DNA of 64,000 nt from Dicaeum eximium (GCA_013396995.1 VWZP01006688.1:930001-994000); one strand, 5' to 3'. Counted from the first letter of the stretch, positions 9,641 through 22,860 are shown. Numbers and translations are program-made. The notes: generated by a model from the letters alone, not told the origin.

Positions 9641-10340
9641 AGAAATGAAATAAAGCTAGAACTGTTTGAGAACGGATGCTTCCAATTTTCTAAATTACAA
9701 TAGCAACTTGTTGCCAAGCAATTACAGTGTTTCATCTGTTTTTTCCTGCTTTGCCCCCCACCTCATTTGTTTTTCTTCAGCAGATGCTGTTTCTGAACTT
9801 TGTCATTCATGTCCCTTTCCCCACCCCCTGTAATTTACAACTGATAATGAGCCACCATCCAGACATTGCTACTAAAAAAAAAATAAAAAGGAAAAGTGAG
9901 ATGCCTCTGTGCCTGTTCTACCTGACCCAGCAGAAGCAACTTTGCAGATAATTTTAAATTGCTGCTTATTTAAGCAAGCTGCTTGGGTTTTTTTCCTCAC
10001 TACACAAGATAGATGCTGCGTTTAACTTTGACAAACTACCAATAAGTATTTGTTGCACCAATAAAAAAGAGAGTGAAAAAATAGTAATGATGCCCTATGA
10101 AACTCCAATTGAAGTTAAAGCCTACAAATCCACAAATTAAAAGAGGTGCTTAATTCAAGCAAGGCTTGCAGGAGCTCTGGAGCCAGGCTCACTGTGGGTA
10201 TGCTGCTTTCTGTGGGGATGGATGTGGTTTTTGTGACAGGGCAGGCAGCATGGACAGCTCATTACTGCTGGAGAAAATTCAGACCTGGAGAGAGTGCACT
10301 GGCATGTACCAGGCCTGGATGGGGGGAATGGCATTGGGAA
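9641..10340. other. No gene seen
   Basis: AT-rich unique sequence to about 10140. An RFX-like GTTGCCAAGCAA lies near 9710. The 191-codon open frame starting at 10146 is judged a chance frame. Confidence 0.45.
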
Positions 10341-10416
10341 TGTTCTCCCAGAGTACACCCAATCACAGTGAATATACATGTTCTCCCAGAGTACACCCAA
10401 GTACAGTCTACTATAT
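10341..10416. repeat. Two-copy 38-bp tandem duplication
   Basis: Units at 10341-10378 and 10379-10416 share an identical first 22 bases (starting TGTTCTCCCAGAG), then diverge. It is a small local duplication with no recognised family. Confidence 0.75.
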
Positions 10417-12340
10417 CCAGACTTCTGCCCCTCCACAGCCTTCAGACTGGACCTACTTCTGCTTTTTCCTCTGCTTTTCTGTCTCTTTTCATGTTATTCT
10501 CCATTTTCTTAAAGGAACTGAGAGCTAATAGATCACTTCAAAATGAATGCAATTGCTTCCCAGCAGTGAGATGCTGTGTTTCCTCTACACCGAATCTATG
10601 CACTGTTCCACCAGATAAACAGCACCAAATGTCATTTGAGAATCACATCCTGCTTTCATTCTCTCCCCTCCTCACATTCGAGGCTCTAGCTTTGTGTGAG
10701 AGTGATTCACTTTCCCACTGAATGCAAAGTGAAAGCCCATTTTCAGCACTCTCCCAACACCCGTGCACAACCAGCTATTCATTTCCAATGATCATTTGTA
10801 TTTCTTTTGGAAGACCTTAAACACCACAGGGGATAAAAGGAAAACCATTCAAGTGAAAATAAGATCGGCAAAGACAATATATTGCCCTGCTGTCAGTGCT
10901 TAGCTAAAGATGAATACATATTAGCACCTTTTTTGCCTGGTTTTGTAACATAGTTGGGGTTTATGTGTGGTGTGTGTGTGTTTGCTCATTTTCCTAAAAA
11001 TCTGTTCAGCCACATAGTCGCTTTCAGCTAAGTTTTCAAGGATTCTCAGGGGTATTAAGCACCTACAAGTTTTTGACAAACTTGCTTGAGGAGAAGAAAG
11101 AACAGCATCGACAGAAGACGCAGCACGAGTAGAGCCCTTATTAAACACTGCAGAAACTCTGCACAGTAATTCAGCCTGCAGGCTCCAAATCCAAACCCCA
11201 GGGTCAGGCTACCTAGGGACCAGATCTCTGCTCTTCAGGGTAAACTTTCCTCATAACACCATACTGTGGCTCCAGCCTCAGGTATATGTAGCACGTTACT
11301 TTGCTGCTCAAGAGACATGGATGAAAACAGAATTTAATTCCAAAAGCCACAGTGTGGTCCCTGGTTCCCTCAATGACCAGAAAGAGGAACTTACTTTGGC
11401 CAGTTAATTCCCATATTGCCAGACATATTCAGAGGAGAGTGGGAACTACAATGTGGATTTAGAAGCTAAAGCAAGTCCCCAAAGGATGTGAAGGGGAATC
11501 AAGGATAAATATGCCCACTTAGGAGGGGCATACAGAGTAAGTCTTGGATGAGCCTTTCAGCCTTTAGAAAGGGTATAAAAGTCACTACGTGGAGGTCAGT
11601 GAGTGCCTCAAATATTCATCAAGAAGGATGATTTTGGGACAGTTGATTATGGAGCATTACTAAGGAAAAGGATATTCAGTGGATTGCTGTCACCTCAGTA
11701 GAGAGAGTGGTATTGTGGGATTAAAATCAGCAGGTATGAAGACCTCATGAGAAATGAGCAAGAGAGTTGGGGAGATTTCTATGAAATTCTTACACCTGGA
11801 TTCAGCACAGAGGAAGAGCAGATTCAGTGCATAATGGAAAAATGGTGTGTGCTGGGATGTGGGACAGTAAAATGGATTTTGTGGAAAGGAAAAATTATTA
11901 CTGCAAGGAATAATCAAACAGATAATTTGATAATAAAAAGATTTTGTCTGATGCAGGTAGAAAAATTATATTGGCCAGTAAAATCATTGAAATACTTTTC
12001 TATTGATTAAAGAGGCATTAGCAATAAAATAGAGGGATTTAACTACCAAACTGGATATTGTAAGGATAATAGAAGGATTTTGGAATGGTTTTGGAATGCA
12101 GGTAATGAGGGATAGGTTTTGGTCAGGAGAGGCAGAAACAATGATTAGAGGGAGAAGTAATGCTGTACTCTGATGGTAGGAGAGACTGCCAGGGCACAAG
12201 AACTGCACGGGCAGAGCAAAACCCATTTGGGTCCAAGTGATATAAGGAAAGATGGCTAAAGACATTGAGGCTGAGTCATTCCAGGAATTTCCTACAGGTT
12301 CCCAGGCTGGACTGTAAGCTAAGACTACCTTTAATATGGA
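10417..12340. other. No gene seen; short GT microsatellite
   Basis: Unique sequence. A short GT run sits at 10969-10981. Short frames at 11747-12010 forward and 11984-12493 reverse have no recognisable domain. No mobile element identified. Confidence 0.45.
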
Positions 12341-12379
12341 GGGAGAGAGAGAGAAGGAGACAGGGAGAGAGAGAGAGAT
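12341..12379. repeat. GA-rich microsatellite
   Basis: Interrupted GA/GGA repeats (GGGAGAGAGAGAG type). Simple-sequence repeat. Confidence 0.85.
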
Positions 12380-14485
12380 CAGTATGTATACAAGTGAGAA
12401 TTGTATGGTTGTGGAAGCTTTAATTCTACACACATGCACTGGAAAATAAATGCTATCAAGAAAGGCCCAGGCAGCCTGAGTGGGCTGACTCATTCATTCA
12501 CTCAGTCATGTAAAAAATACAAGATGATGAGATTTTAGGTTTGATTTTGTAGACAGTGACTCTTGAGACTCTTGAGAACATAATGATTTTGTACCTGTGA
12601 TCATGAGATGAATCCATGTAAATATAATGAAAGTGTTGAAAGAGGGATCTGCAACTTAGGTCCAAAGGGGCAGGTTTGTTGAAGCGCTCTAGGACTGTTG
12701 TGTGCAGGGTACTTTACAGGCAAGGGTGAAAAAACCTCTCTGCTCTTGTATCTTGCTCAGGAGAGAGACCAGTATTACAGAGGAAGGCTCCAGACTGAGT
12801 CAAATGCAAGATCCACTTCAAAAAGGACATTTGGACTGGGCAGAACAAAGGGTTACAAGGGCTAAAACCGTATCTGACCAGCAAAAAAAGCCACCTTAGA
12901 GTTCAGAAAGCACAGAGAGCTTGTGAGAATTGCCAGCTGTCAAGCTGAGCTGAATTTTGCAAAGGAAATTAAAATAAAAATCAGATGGGTTTTCAGCTGG
13001 AGGAGGAATAGGAGAGAAAGAACATGGAGATCAAAAATATGGCACCAAAACTGGATGAATGCTTTGCCTCGGGATGCAGTTCTGTGAGATGGGGTGAGAT
13101 GGCTTAAAAGATTGCTCATGTCTGCCAGCAAGCAGAGGCTCTGCTGAGCTTTCCCATCTCCCCACCACGGTGACAAAGCCTCACCCCATGTCTTGCGCCA
13201 GCTCCTTAACTCCTTAGTAAACCACCCCAGAAAATCATGTGGATAGAGTTTTCCTGCTGTTTTAGCAAGTTGAATCAGCTCAGAAAACTGATCCACAAGT
13301 ACCCAGCTTGGTGCCAGGGAGGTGAGGAAGGAGAGGGGCAGCTCCTTCCCCTCACAGCCTGTGCAGTGTCAGACTGGCTCAGCTGCCTGTGACAGCACCA
13401 CTTTCCTTTTGGTTAAGGATGTGGGTGAATTTGCAAATGAAAGGAAATGAGGATGAAGCTATAAGAATGGGAATGACCACATAGGAGAAGGAAAGAAGAC
13501 TTGGAGACAGATAGATTCTGTCCCCAAATTCTGGAAGGAGAAGGGTGTGAATTGGCTAGCTCAGTAGCAATGATGCATTCACTCAGTCATGGGTAGTTCA
13601 TGTAACTGGTAAATAGGATCTGGGCCCCATGGCCAAATAAGAAAAGCAGGAAAAGAATGAGAAGTTTTGGGTAACTATAGAGCCATTAATTTGACCTCAA
13701 AATTATAAAAGGTTGTATAATAATTTTTCGAAGGAAAAAACCTGACATCATGGAAATTAAAAGAAAATGGGATAAAAGGCAACCAGTTTATCACAAGTAT
13801 ATTGTATCCTTTTCACCTACTGTGTGAGCTGATCCCCTTTATTCAGTCCTAACACAGAAGCCAGGAATTGGCTCATTTTCTTCCGTCAGGATTGTTTTAT
13901 TCATTGGCCATTCACCAAAAATAAATAAAAAAATCCTATTTCAATAGCCTTGGGAAATGGATGTTCAGCAACATTCACTGTAGCTCACTGGGTTTCTAAG
14001 GGCCTTACAAGCAGTGGCTACAACAGAGTGATATATCTTGGTGGTACGGTGGTGCTCATGGGTGCTGTCAGCACACCCTGCTCTTGCAGAGCAAAAATCC
14101 CATCCCATCACTTCTGTGTCTTTCAAAATGTCCTTCAAAATACAGCAGAGCCCTCCAAACAACATCTATAATGACATGTTCTTCCCCAGGCTCCCCTCGG
14201 TTCTTTATTACAATTTTTGAAGGATTTTGCTCAGAAAGGTCTTTATACTCTGCAGGCACTGCTGAATTGGAATGGGAAGCAGGGTTTCCTCTCATTGTAA
14301 GGTAGGCAGGGCTGCCTTCCAGTTTCCCAGCTGCAGAGATTTATAGCCACTACCAGATTCACTAGGTGGCCAAGGTTTTCTAACCCAATTGAACAGAATA
14401 AAACCATTTAGATTGAAGGCAATTTGATGCAGGACTCAATGACTTTCAGGAACTTGATGTATTACTGTGATCATGAAGCTACAAA
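12380..14485. other. No gene seen
   Basis: Unique, mostly purine-rich sequence (13320-13780). Short frames only (for example 12940-13296 reverse). No RNA gene or identified repeat. Confidence 0.45.
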
Positions 14486-14508
14486 TTATATATATATGTA
14501 TATATTTG
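14486..14508. repeat. AT microsatellite
   Basis: Interrupted (TA)n run with a single G. Simple repeat. Confidence 0.8.
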
Positions 14509-15699
14509 ACAAATCACTTTCAAAAACAATTTAATTATTTGGAATGATTTAATCAGGGTTGACAGGCCTGCAAAGCATCTCTGGGAATGAAGCAGAAAAC
14601 CTTGAAGTGTATGGAAGATTTTCAATCTGTGTTAAATCCTGTTCCAAAGAGAGCAGTTTGGTATCCTTCCCAAGGCTTCAAACTCCCTTGAATACCAATT
14701 CCCTTGGAGCATCTCCTGGGTTAGGCTCACACAGGCCTGTCTGAGGCTCAGTGCAGCAAAGTGAAAGTGGCATAGCAAAATAGGCATCTGCCTCTGACAC
14801 CCTTGGCCAAAAATTAGGGAGACCACTGTCTTCAGTACTGCTGGCTATCCCAGCAGCACTCACAAGACTTGAACTTCCCAGAGATTTCCCAGATTTTTTG
14901 TTGGTGCTGCTCCATCTCCTTCCCACTGTCTGATGGGCTTTTTGGAAATAATGGACTTCATGCTCCTTATCTCCTCGTATTTCAGAAGCCCAGGTGTCTG
15001 GTTGTATTAAATATTTCAGGTTGCAATTCTCCTGGGAATCAGACTCCAAGGAAGGCTTGCAGAGTACTCTCAGTGCAATTAAAAGTATGATGTATTCATG
15101 AACTAAAAATTAACTAAAGGGACTTTCCTGAGTTAAGTTTAAGCAATCTGGGCTTAAGCACATTTCCATGGTTTGCTTTCCAGGCAGTTTTACCATGGGA
15201 ATGGGTACCAGGCCTGCTGCCTTCACAGGATGGACATTTCCAGGATGTGTTATGAGCCTCTGTCCTACCAAACTGTTCTGAGCACTGGCTCTGCATTGGT
15301 GGAGGGAAATAAAGGAGGAAAATTCCTCCTTTTCTGCAGGAATGGAGATTTTTGGAGGGGCTGTGAATGTTCATCGCAGCAGTAAGAACTGTTCGTCCCC
15401 AGCAAGTTTGCTATAGCAAAATCACTTGGTAAGGGGGGAAGAGATGAGTCTGCTGTCTGAGAGCAGTCAAATAGAAATTAAAATTCGGGATTAAAAGCTA
15501 TGAATGACAAGGAAATATCTCAACAGGAACCTTATCTCCAAGCCTGGAATGTCTTTCAGTATAAAAACAGCTGCTAACGAATTCTCTCCATACAACCAAA
15601 CGCCTTGGCTGCTCCCACCCGGCTCCTGCAGCTCACGCTTCCCCACAGTTTTCCTTTGCTTTATTGCTTTCAGATGCTGCTTGGTAAGAGCTGCTCTGG
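14509..15699. other. No gene seen
   Basis: Unique sequence. Short frames in both directions have no domain similarity that I can recognise. Confidence 0.45.
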
Positions 15700-15890
15700 T
15701 GGCTGTGTCGCTGCCACCAGCCCGGGGGAATGTGGCTCCTGTGTCTGAGGGGCTGCGAGGCGTCAGCGCGGCTCCCCAGGGCCGTCTGACACCGCAGCGG
15801 AGCTGCCGGGCTGCAGCCGCTTCATCAAAACCCTCAAAACATCAAAAATCTCTGCTGCTCGGCGGAGCCAGCCCCGACAGACAGCTCTGA
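15700..15890. promoter_or_regulatory. Short CpG-rich block
   Basis: About 14 CpGs by hand count in 190 bp of GC-rich DNA (for example GCGTCAGCGCGG and CTCGGCGGAG), surrounded by CpG-poor sequence. It is too short for a classical CpG island. A forward frame (15504-15890) crosses it but is not protein-like. Possible enhancer or minor promoter. Confidence 0.3.
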
Positions 15891-16612
15891 CTGAATTCTC
15901 ACCCACCAAGATGCTCAGGCATCAGGAGGGGGGTTCTAATGGAGGAACTGGTGGGAGTGACGCCTGCCAGGGTTGGAGTTCTTGCTGTTGTCCGCGCCGC
16001 TCCCGTTGGGCCTTTTAGATATGTCCCTTTGATTTAGTTTAGCTAGAACTCTGCATATCTTTTCCTTCTGGTTTGAAACACTCCCCCACATTCATTCTGC
16101 TCTTGCCCATGATCCTCAGATATCTTTCCAGGGAAAACAATCCTGGATTTATTTACAGCACATCGTTATTTATTTTAGCAACCCTTTTGGGGAGAAGGCA
16201 AGGAGAGATCTGAGCTCTCCAATAAGGACCTCAGAATGTGCTCTGTGCTCTCAGGGTAGGGGCATTTTACTTGAAGGGTTTAAAGGGGAAGAAGAATGTG
16301 AACCCAGGTCAGGAACCTGTTTTTCTTGATGCTTTCTATGTGATATGTTTTTAACAGTGCAAAATCCAGGAACACCCCACAAGGAAGTGAGAGAAAACTT
16401 CTTAATAATGTTCCTGCTTTGAAGGCAAACCCAGGTAAATATTTATTTGTTTGATTATTTTGTTCCCCAGAGTTGCTTTAGTTTGTTTATTTTGTTTTCA
16501 TATCCCCCTACACATGCACGTGCACTCCAGCGTTTTTCCTACCTTGGATAACAAATGCCAATTAATTAAAATGAGACATTTTGATGCCCCAGGATATCCC
16601 TTGGGAAGATAT
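15891..16612. other. No gene seen
   Basis: Unique sequence without recognised repeats or coding signal. Confidence 0.45.
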
Positions 16613-16650
16613 CTGAGCAATACTGAGCAATTTAATTTTCTGCTGAGCAA
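16613..16650. repeat. Three CTGAGCAA copies in 10-bp phase
   Basis: CTGAGCAA starts at 16613, 16623 and 16643, giving spacings of 10 and 20 bp, about one and two turns of the helix. The last copy reads TGCTGAGCAA, a partial MAF-like site. It may be a decayed short tandem repeat or a phased binding-site cluster. Confidence 0.7.
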
Positions 16651-17097
16651 TTTAAGACTTATATAGAGTGAAATACGGAGGGAGAGAGGAAAAAGGTTGC
16701 TACCTGTTTCTGTTTCCTCCTCCCCACCTTTTTTCATTTGCAGTTATCTATAGCCAGATTTCAGTGGATGACTGTCCCTGTCCCCAGATAGCTTTTAAAG
16801 AGGAAGGATGCTGAAACTATGGAAGCTAATGCAGGCACTGGTGAAAACTAATGCTTGAAACTTCAGTGAATTTCAAAGAAGCCATGTCACTTGGTTATCA
16901 CTATTTCTTCTTCTTTCCCTCTAGAAATTATTTCTTTGTTCTTCATCAGAGCAGTGTTTAGAAGCCCCAGCTGTGCTACAGACTGATGATTTCAGCCAAG
17001 GGTTTTCAAATGGCCTGTCAGTGCAGCCCTGTGGACATGTGAGCTGCTCTAAAAGGAATGTAAATGGAAATGTAAGTCTATGCTCAGGAGACAGGAA
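16651..17097. other. No gene seen
   Basis: Unique sequence, no recognised feature. Confidence 0.45.
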
Positions 17098-17127
17098 TCT
17101 TTGATACTGGAGTCTTTGATACTGTAG
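17098..17127. repeat. Two-copy 15-bp tandem duplication
   Basis: Units TCTTTGATACTGGAG and TCTTTGATACTGTAG lie back to back, differing at one base. Small local duplication. Confidence 0.8.
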
Positions 17128-18659
17128 TCTGCACCTCTGTAAGAAAATTCCCGACTGCTTGATTACCTCTGTAGCAAGGTCTGACTTCACAAGGTTGTCT
17201 GCACTGAAACCAAGGACAGACCCTGGCATTGACATCCCCTTGCTGTCCTGCATTTGTGATGTTTGCAATTTCTGACCTCCTCTAAGAGGCCATTCCTGTC
17301 CTGAGGAATTTTACCTCATCAACCCAAGAGCATCAAACACGAAGTGGTTTCTGGATGCACCCTCTCAATTCCCACTGCAATAAGTTTATTGCTTATGACA
17401 GGAGGGTTAAGGCTAAACAAGCAGCCTGATTGATTTCTGCCCAAGAGAAGGCTGAGTTTCAAGAATGCTGTTTACACAAAGGGCTGATTCTGATCTACCA
17501 TCAGGGTAATTTTCATTTATACCAATATAAGACAAATCCAAAAGAGGCCTTTGGCTTGCAAAGTATTTTAGGGCTCTTTGAGGAGAGGCAGCTTGGTAAA
17601 AACAGAGATTGCAAAGAGAACTTTCACAGTTCTTGATGCAAAAGAAGAGCACAGGAAGATGTGCCTTTGATACTGATCCTCTGAAGTGTCAAACTCTGCC
17701 AGTAAGGTATGGGCTGGACCTTCCCTGCCAATATTTCAGTATGCCCTGGCTAGATCAGAGCTATTGGCAGTCATGGGGCTCCTTCTGGGCTGCTGGAACT
17801 GCCCAAAATTTGAATCAACAGAGAGGCTGGTTCAGTCTTGGTTTTGCTGGTATAATCTCCTTACCTCCCAGTTTAATTTTGTCTGTGAATGACTCAAGAT
17901 GTATAGTTTTTAGCCACTTAGCTGAGCTAACTCCTGTGGTGACTGAGCTTCCCAGTGTACAAAAACTTTATAAAGAATTAATGAAATAGCAGGAGTGGGG
18001 GAAAGAAAAAGAGAAAATATGAAGTTTTTCTCCCAACCCACTGTCCACTGGACTTCATACACATGATGGTAGTCACTGTAGCCTGTGCAGTCATTCTGGA
18101 GTGAGTTTTTCTGGACTCATTTTGTTTTGGTTTGGTTTTTAAACTCATTGCTAAAAAGATCTTAGTCCCTGTCCTGCCTGCTAACCAACATACTCTATCA
18201 AAATTGAAAGGGAGCTTTAGGTTGCACATTCTTTCTGTGCAAATTCCATGCAATTTTACACCACTGTTTTCAGTCCATTGTGGTCAATGGTCCTTCTGAT
18301 TCCTCTCTGTGAGCAATACTTCAGTTGTCACGGGGGCCTGATGCCATCAGGACAGCCTGCTGTACCGAGAGATCTCCAAGTGAAAATAAAACTGTCAAGC
18401 TCATCTGGTCTTCCCTAATGGATGTGAATGAATCCAGCAATGCATGCCAAGCTTTTCATGAACTGTGTGGTGTTATAAAAAACATGCTGCCGATGAGGTT
18501 AGAAACCCCATCCTTTCTGCCTTGTGGTTTAGGATATATGTGCTGTACTGGAATGCTGGAAATAGCAAGATGTGTTAGTTTAGGCACTTTAATAAGAATG
18601 TCTATGTTTATGAATTGGCTTAATTTGACTTCTTTACAAGCAATATCAGTTCTCTCTGT
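17128..18659. other. No gene seen
   Basis: Unique sequence. The forward 180-codon frame beginning at 18325 is considered chance: it has no recognisable domain and there is an opposing frame on the other strand. Confidence 0.45.
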
Positions 18660-18870
18660 CTTGAATTGTCCTTTTTTTTGGTGGTTTAGCCACCACTACT
18701 ATTACTGGCTCCTGGCTGACTGCATACTTGACAAAGTTTGTCATGAGGTCACGATTTTCTGGCATCATGAAAGAGATGGCTATGGAGTAAATGCACAGAG
18801 CCCTTGCTGCCATCTCAGAACATGTGTTCCAGCTTTCTTGTGTTTCTCCCAAACAAATACAATGTGAAAC
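18660..18870. promoter_or_regulatory. Candidate conserved non-coding DNA (unverified)
   Basis: Non-repetitive sequence that stays open on both strands (18325-18867 forward and 18646-18915 reverse). It includes TGACCTCATGAC, read on the reverse strand, which holds a nuclear-receptor or CRE-like half site. No protein domain was recognised in either direction. Two-strand openness may reflect constraint of another kind or chance. Confidence 0.22.
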
Positions 18871-21589
18871 TACCTGATAAAGACACCTAAGCAAGTGGAA
18901 CAGTGAAGAACCCAAAAAGCAGAATCATCTTACACTGACAATGGCTCATTGTCTGGATCTCACCTTCAGCCTGTCTTTGCTTTGGTTCCCATCTCTACAA
19001 TTATGTTAGCAGTTACGTTGTCCAGCAACAGATTTATTTTCCTGAGTGAGGTGAAGCTGAGGTCTCACTGCTCTGAAGAGGTAGCAGAGGTGGGCTGAGA
19101 GATGGAAAGGCCAGAAAAGCTGCTTAGACTTGTGAGGTTTCAAAGAGCTCATGGGTACAGAGGGGTGCAGGCTCTTGTTTGCCCAGTCAGAGGTCCTCCA
19201 CCACAGACCTGCCAGTCACTCTGGTTATAGTCACACCTGGGCATTGATTTGAGGTGCATTTCCTTGTCTCCTCCATCTCCAGACTTTTGGCTGTACTGCT
19301 TCTCATGGGTTTTAGGACTGAGACAGTGTTTTCATGCTAGTTTGTGAAGTGATAAGGGCTGTGAATCAGGTTCTATCTCTAGGATGTTCCAAACTTATCA
19401 AGACAAATCAGGTCATTCAACTAAAACAAACCAAACCCCAAGTCCACTCTATGCTTTCTTTTGCACAGATACAAATCATCAGACATGAAGCTTCCATATT
19501 TGAGAAGTTTATGTTTGGTTTTCAAATTCCAAAGCAGGTTCATTCTTGCCAGAACCTCGGGTTTTAGTAATAAGTCAGTTACAGACCTAGATCTTCTTCT
19601 TTGCTTCATGTCTGTGCTGAATGGTGTGGAATTACATATTTTCTACTGGCTTGGTTCAGGAAGCTCCAGGGAGCTGGAAATGAGTAGTGCCAAATCACTT
19701 GAATTTGCTAATACCTTTCATCTCTGTTAGAGCTTGTTTCTACACCTACATGTGTTTAAGCTGTGCTGATGACATGTGTCTTCACAGCCTGAACCACCTG
19801 CCTGTGCAATGAAAGGGGTGAGCACAGGGACAAAGGCTTGTTCTGCCTTTACATGGGTGTGGGGTTTGGCTCCTGCCAGTCCTTCCTCTGTGGCTGAGGG
19901 GTTATAAATCCAGAGGCTGGAAAGAGCTTCTGTGAAGGACAAAAACCCAGTCACTGGTTACTTCAGTGAGCAGAGGAGTTATACAGATGGATGTTGTAGC
20001 TGTGATGGTCTCAATATACAAGAAACCATGGTTTATAGAAAGAGATAATATTTTTATTAGTCCAAATGATTAAGAGGCTTGGAAAAGAGCTGGCAAGCTT
20101 TCAAGTATGTGAGACCTGAAGAAAAATGCTGAGACACAGCCTATGAATGAATTTAAAGATTGAAGGCATTTATCTTTTATTTGGATTCCTTCACAGTTTC
20201 TTCGTATTTGTAACTCTGACACTAATTGGAGTTTATAAATGAGGTGAAAGTTCTCTTTTTACTGTCCTCCCCTGAATGTAGAGCATTTTTCTCTATGGGG
20301 AGGTTATTAATTTCTCCAGTTTGTCCCTACTAAGTGTCCAGTTGTCTCCACTAAAACATTTTTGCACAGGCTGCTGTCTGTAGCATACTGACACCATGGG
20401 AGAGGATCAGGGCTGCCGTGGAACCCAGCCACAAACTGCTCTGGGACCCTGGACACGTTCCAGGTTACCCCCTCTGGGGGATGTTCATGGTATCTGCTCT
20501 CCTCTAAATTTGGATGAATGGGCTGAGCTCCTTAGACTCCATCTATAGCCACCAGAGAGGGAAGAATCTTTCAGAGTGTTTCTGAGTGTCTGATTTGGGC
20601 TACACCCCCAAAAGAAAGGTCTGGAGGAACAAATATCTCTCCACCTCTTTTGGAGAGCTTCAGGAAAACCAGTCCCAGCTGCACCCCACCAAACTTTAGT
20701 CTCCTACATGAGGTACCCATGTCCCCCTTTTCCCTAAACACTGACCCTTCTGTGTGTCTATCAGCCAGAGAAGATGACTGTGCTGCCACCACGTGCACCT
20801 TGGTTCACGAGCCTGAACTGAGAAGTTTAAACTTTGATCACTAAAGCAGATAAGCTGAGTCCTCTCCTCTCTGTTTTAGAGATGCTACAGGGACACTTGC
20901 AGTATGTACAGTGCTCCTTAGGGGACAGGAAGGGGCTGTGAATGCACACTGGCATTTACTGTGCAGGGTAGACATCTGCTCTGGGTGTCCCCATCACCTC
21001 CCTCAGCTCAGCTGGAGCTCATTTCAAAGTTATGACTGCTCAGCAAGTCACTAGATTTTCTGGCTGCATGTCATCTGGTGCTGGAAAATGCTATTCAGTC
21101 CTTTCAGCAACTCCCATGAATGTTGTACTTAGTAAAAATTTTAGTTTCCAGCTTTCACAGACTGGAATGGTGAAATGTTACCACAAAATAGAGGTTTTAG
21201 ATAACTTGCTGAGGGTTTCAAATGCCACTTTTGTGCTAAAGTAGGTAGATTTAAAATATTTTTAAAATTTAAAATCTCTTTGCTCAGCAAATGAGTTGTC
21301 CACGGGTTCCAGGGGCACCCCAGTCTTATCTTTATACAACACCACCACCTTGGCAGCTCTTGTAAGACAGGTGACCAACAAAAAGTGACCAGCTGTATAA
21401 ATAATATACTTCTCATAGATCAGCAACTGGAGGTAAACAGCCACATCCATCCTCCATTCATTTTGGAGGTGCACCTCCCATCAAGTTGAACTTCTGTGCA
21501 GAAACAGGTTCATGTGCCCCATCAAACAATAAATATCTAAATTGTCAAATGGTGGTCTGGTTCCTGCTAGAGCATCAAATGGATTGAAA
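18871..21589. other. No gene seen
   Basis: Unique sequence with only short frames. No RNA gene, repeat or regulatory cluster stood out. Confidence 0.45.
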
Positions 21590-21960
21590 GCATTGCCTGT
21601 GTTTGATGATGCTGTTATAACTCCTGTAGCACGTTATGAATCACTATTAATAGTGCTATTTATATATATTTCGATTATATAAATATATCCTATAACAAGT
21701 GTTGATATGCCTCATCTATTTCAGAATAAGCCTTTTAATGCAGGACCTGCTTCCATTTCTAGAAAGCATCTCACACATCTCGAGCATAGCTGCAATTTAA
21801 ATAATTAAGAAGAGTATTAGTAAATAGTAGCATACAACTAAATGCGTCTCAAAAGATGTGAAGCTGATATAATGAGGTAACAAAATATAATTAATTTAAA
21901 AAACTAAATATCACTAATTTAATCCTTATAATACATTTATGAGGCTAAAATCTCTTGTCT
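21590..21960. promoter_or_regulatory. AT-rich candidate regulatory block with palindromes
   Basis: Strongly AT-rich unique sequence. A perfect 14-bp palindrome CACTATTAATAGTG lies at 21642-21655, followed at once by an inverted repeat (21657-21666 with 21676-21685, 9-nt loop). ATTAATT/TAATTAA-type homeodomain cores continue to 21925. Such blocks can be conserved enhancers, matrix-attachment or easily unwound DNA. No coding frame. Confidence 0.33.
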
Positions 21961-22860
21961 CTAAAACTCAGTCACCTGGTTTAAATTACCAGCTGAGGAA
22001 AGTCCCTGGCAGTTGCTGGTGGGGTGTCTGAGCCTGTGCTTTGCCTCATTCAGTGTAGAGAGTGAAGGGACTAGCCATGGGCACCATTGTAAGCCCCCAT
22101 CAAAACTCATAAGAACTGTGTCCCTGAAGGGTCCATCTGAGTCACCTTTTTGCCACTGCAGATGATGCTGCAAGACCCAGTAGGTCCATCAGGTCCATAC
22201 TAATAAATACTGAAAAATGCCAGAGCTTCAGTGTTGGGTGTTGGGTTTCCTCCAGTCTCTGGAGCAGTGACATGCCACAGGGGAACAAGAGAGGTGTGTT
22301 TAGCTCTGGCAGTGTCAGGGAATTCCCTAAATAAGAACTCACAGATGAGGCTGGGAAGGGGATACTCCTCCACACTGCAGAGGAAGGGAAGCAATTCCCA
22401 GACCCAGCACCTGGCAGGGAGTGGAACCAGGTGCATGTGATCCTCAGGCTTGGCTTGGTATGGCTTGACACTTTCAGGCAATCTGTATGTCCTATCTCCA
22501 GCTGCAATCAAGCTTTTAATCTTCAGAGGAAGGTGAAAGAAAGACCAAAAGGGCAGCCTAAAAGCCAAGTAAGGTCTCAGTGGGGGAACATTGATGTTCT
22601 TCTTATTAAATTATTACGTAGCTTTAATAAATGGACTTTGTTTGTAATATTTTGCTTCATTTCCTGAGGAAATGAGTATTATGCAGCTGTGCTCTGGTTG
22701 TTTGTTTGTCTGTCAGGTTTACCCCCATTTAATAGTTATTGAGACTGTTGGCTGGTTCCAGTGCAGCTTGAAGGAAGGGAAAAGGCATCACAGTATTATG
22801 TTTTAAAATATTTAGGAAAATTAGTAGTGGGGTACAGGACAGAGACTAAGCTTGTGGAAA
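21961..22860. other. No gene seen
   Basis: Unique sequence. Overlapping reverse frames at 22142-22568 show no recognisable domain. Confidence 0.45.

Noticed and set aside
10146..10721. Longest open frame (191 codons, forward)
   Set aside because: No recognisable domain. It spans a local 38-bp duplication, is overlapped by other frames, and its length is near what chance gives in 64 kb.
11984..12493. 169-codon reverse frame rich in hydrophobic residues
   Set aside because: The reverse frame crosses a GA microsatellite (read as Ser/Leu-rich) and shows no known membrane-protein motif.
18325..18867. 180-codon forward frame
   Set aside because: No family resemblance and no visible splice or initiation context that favours coding; an opposing frame overlaps it.
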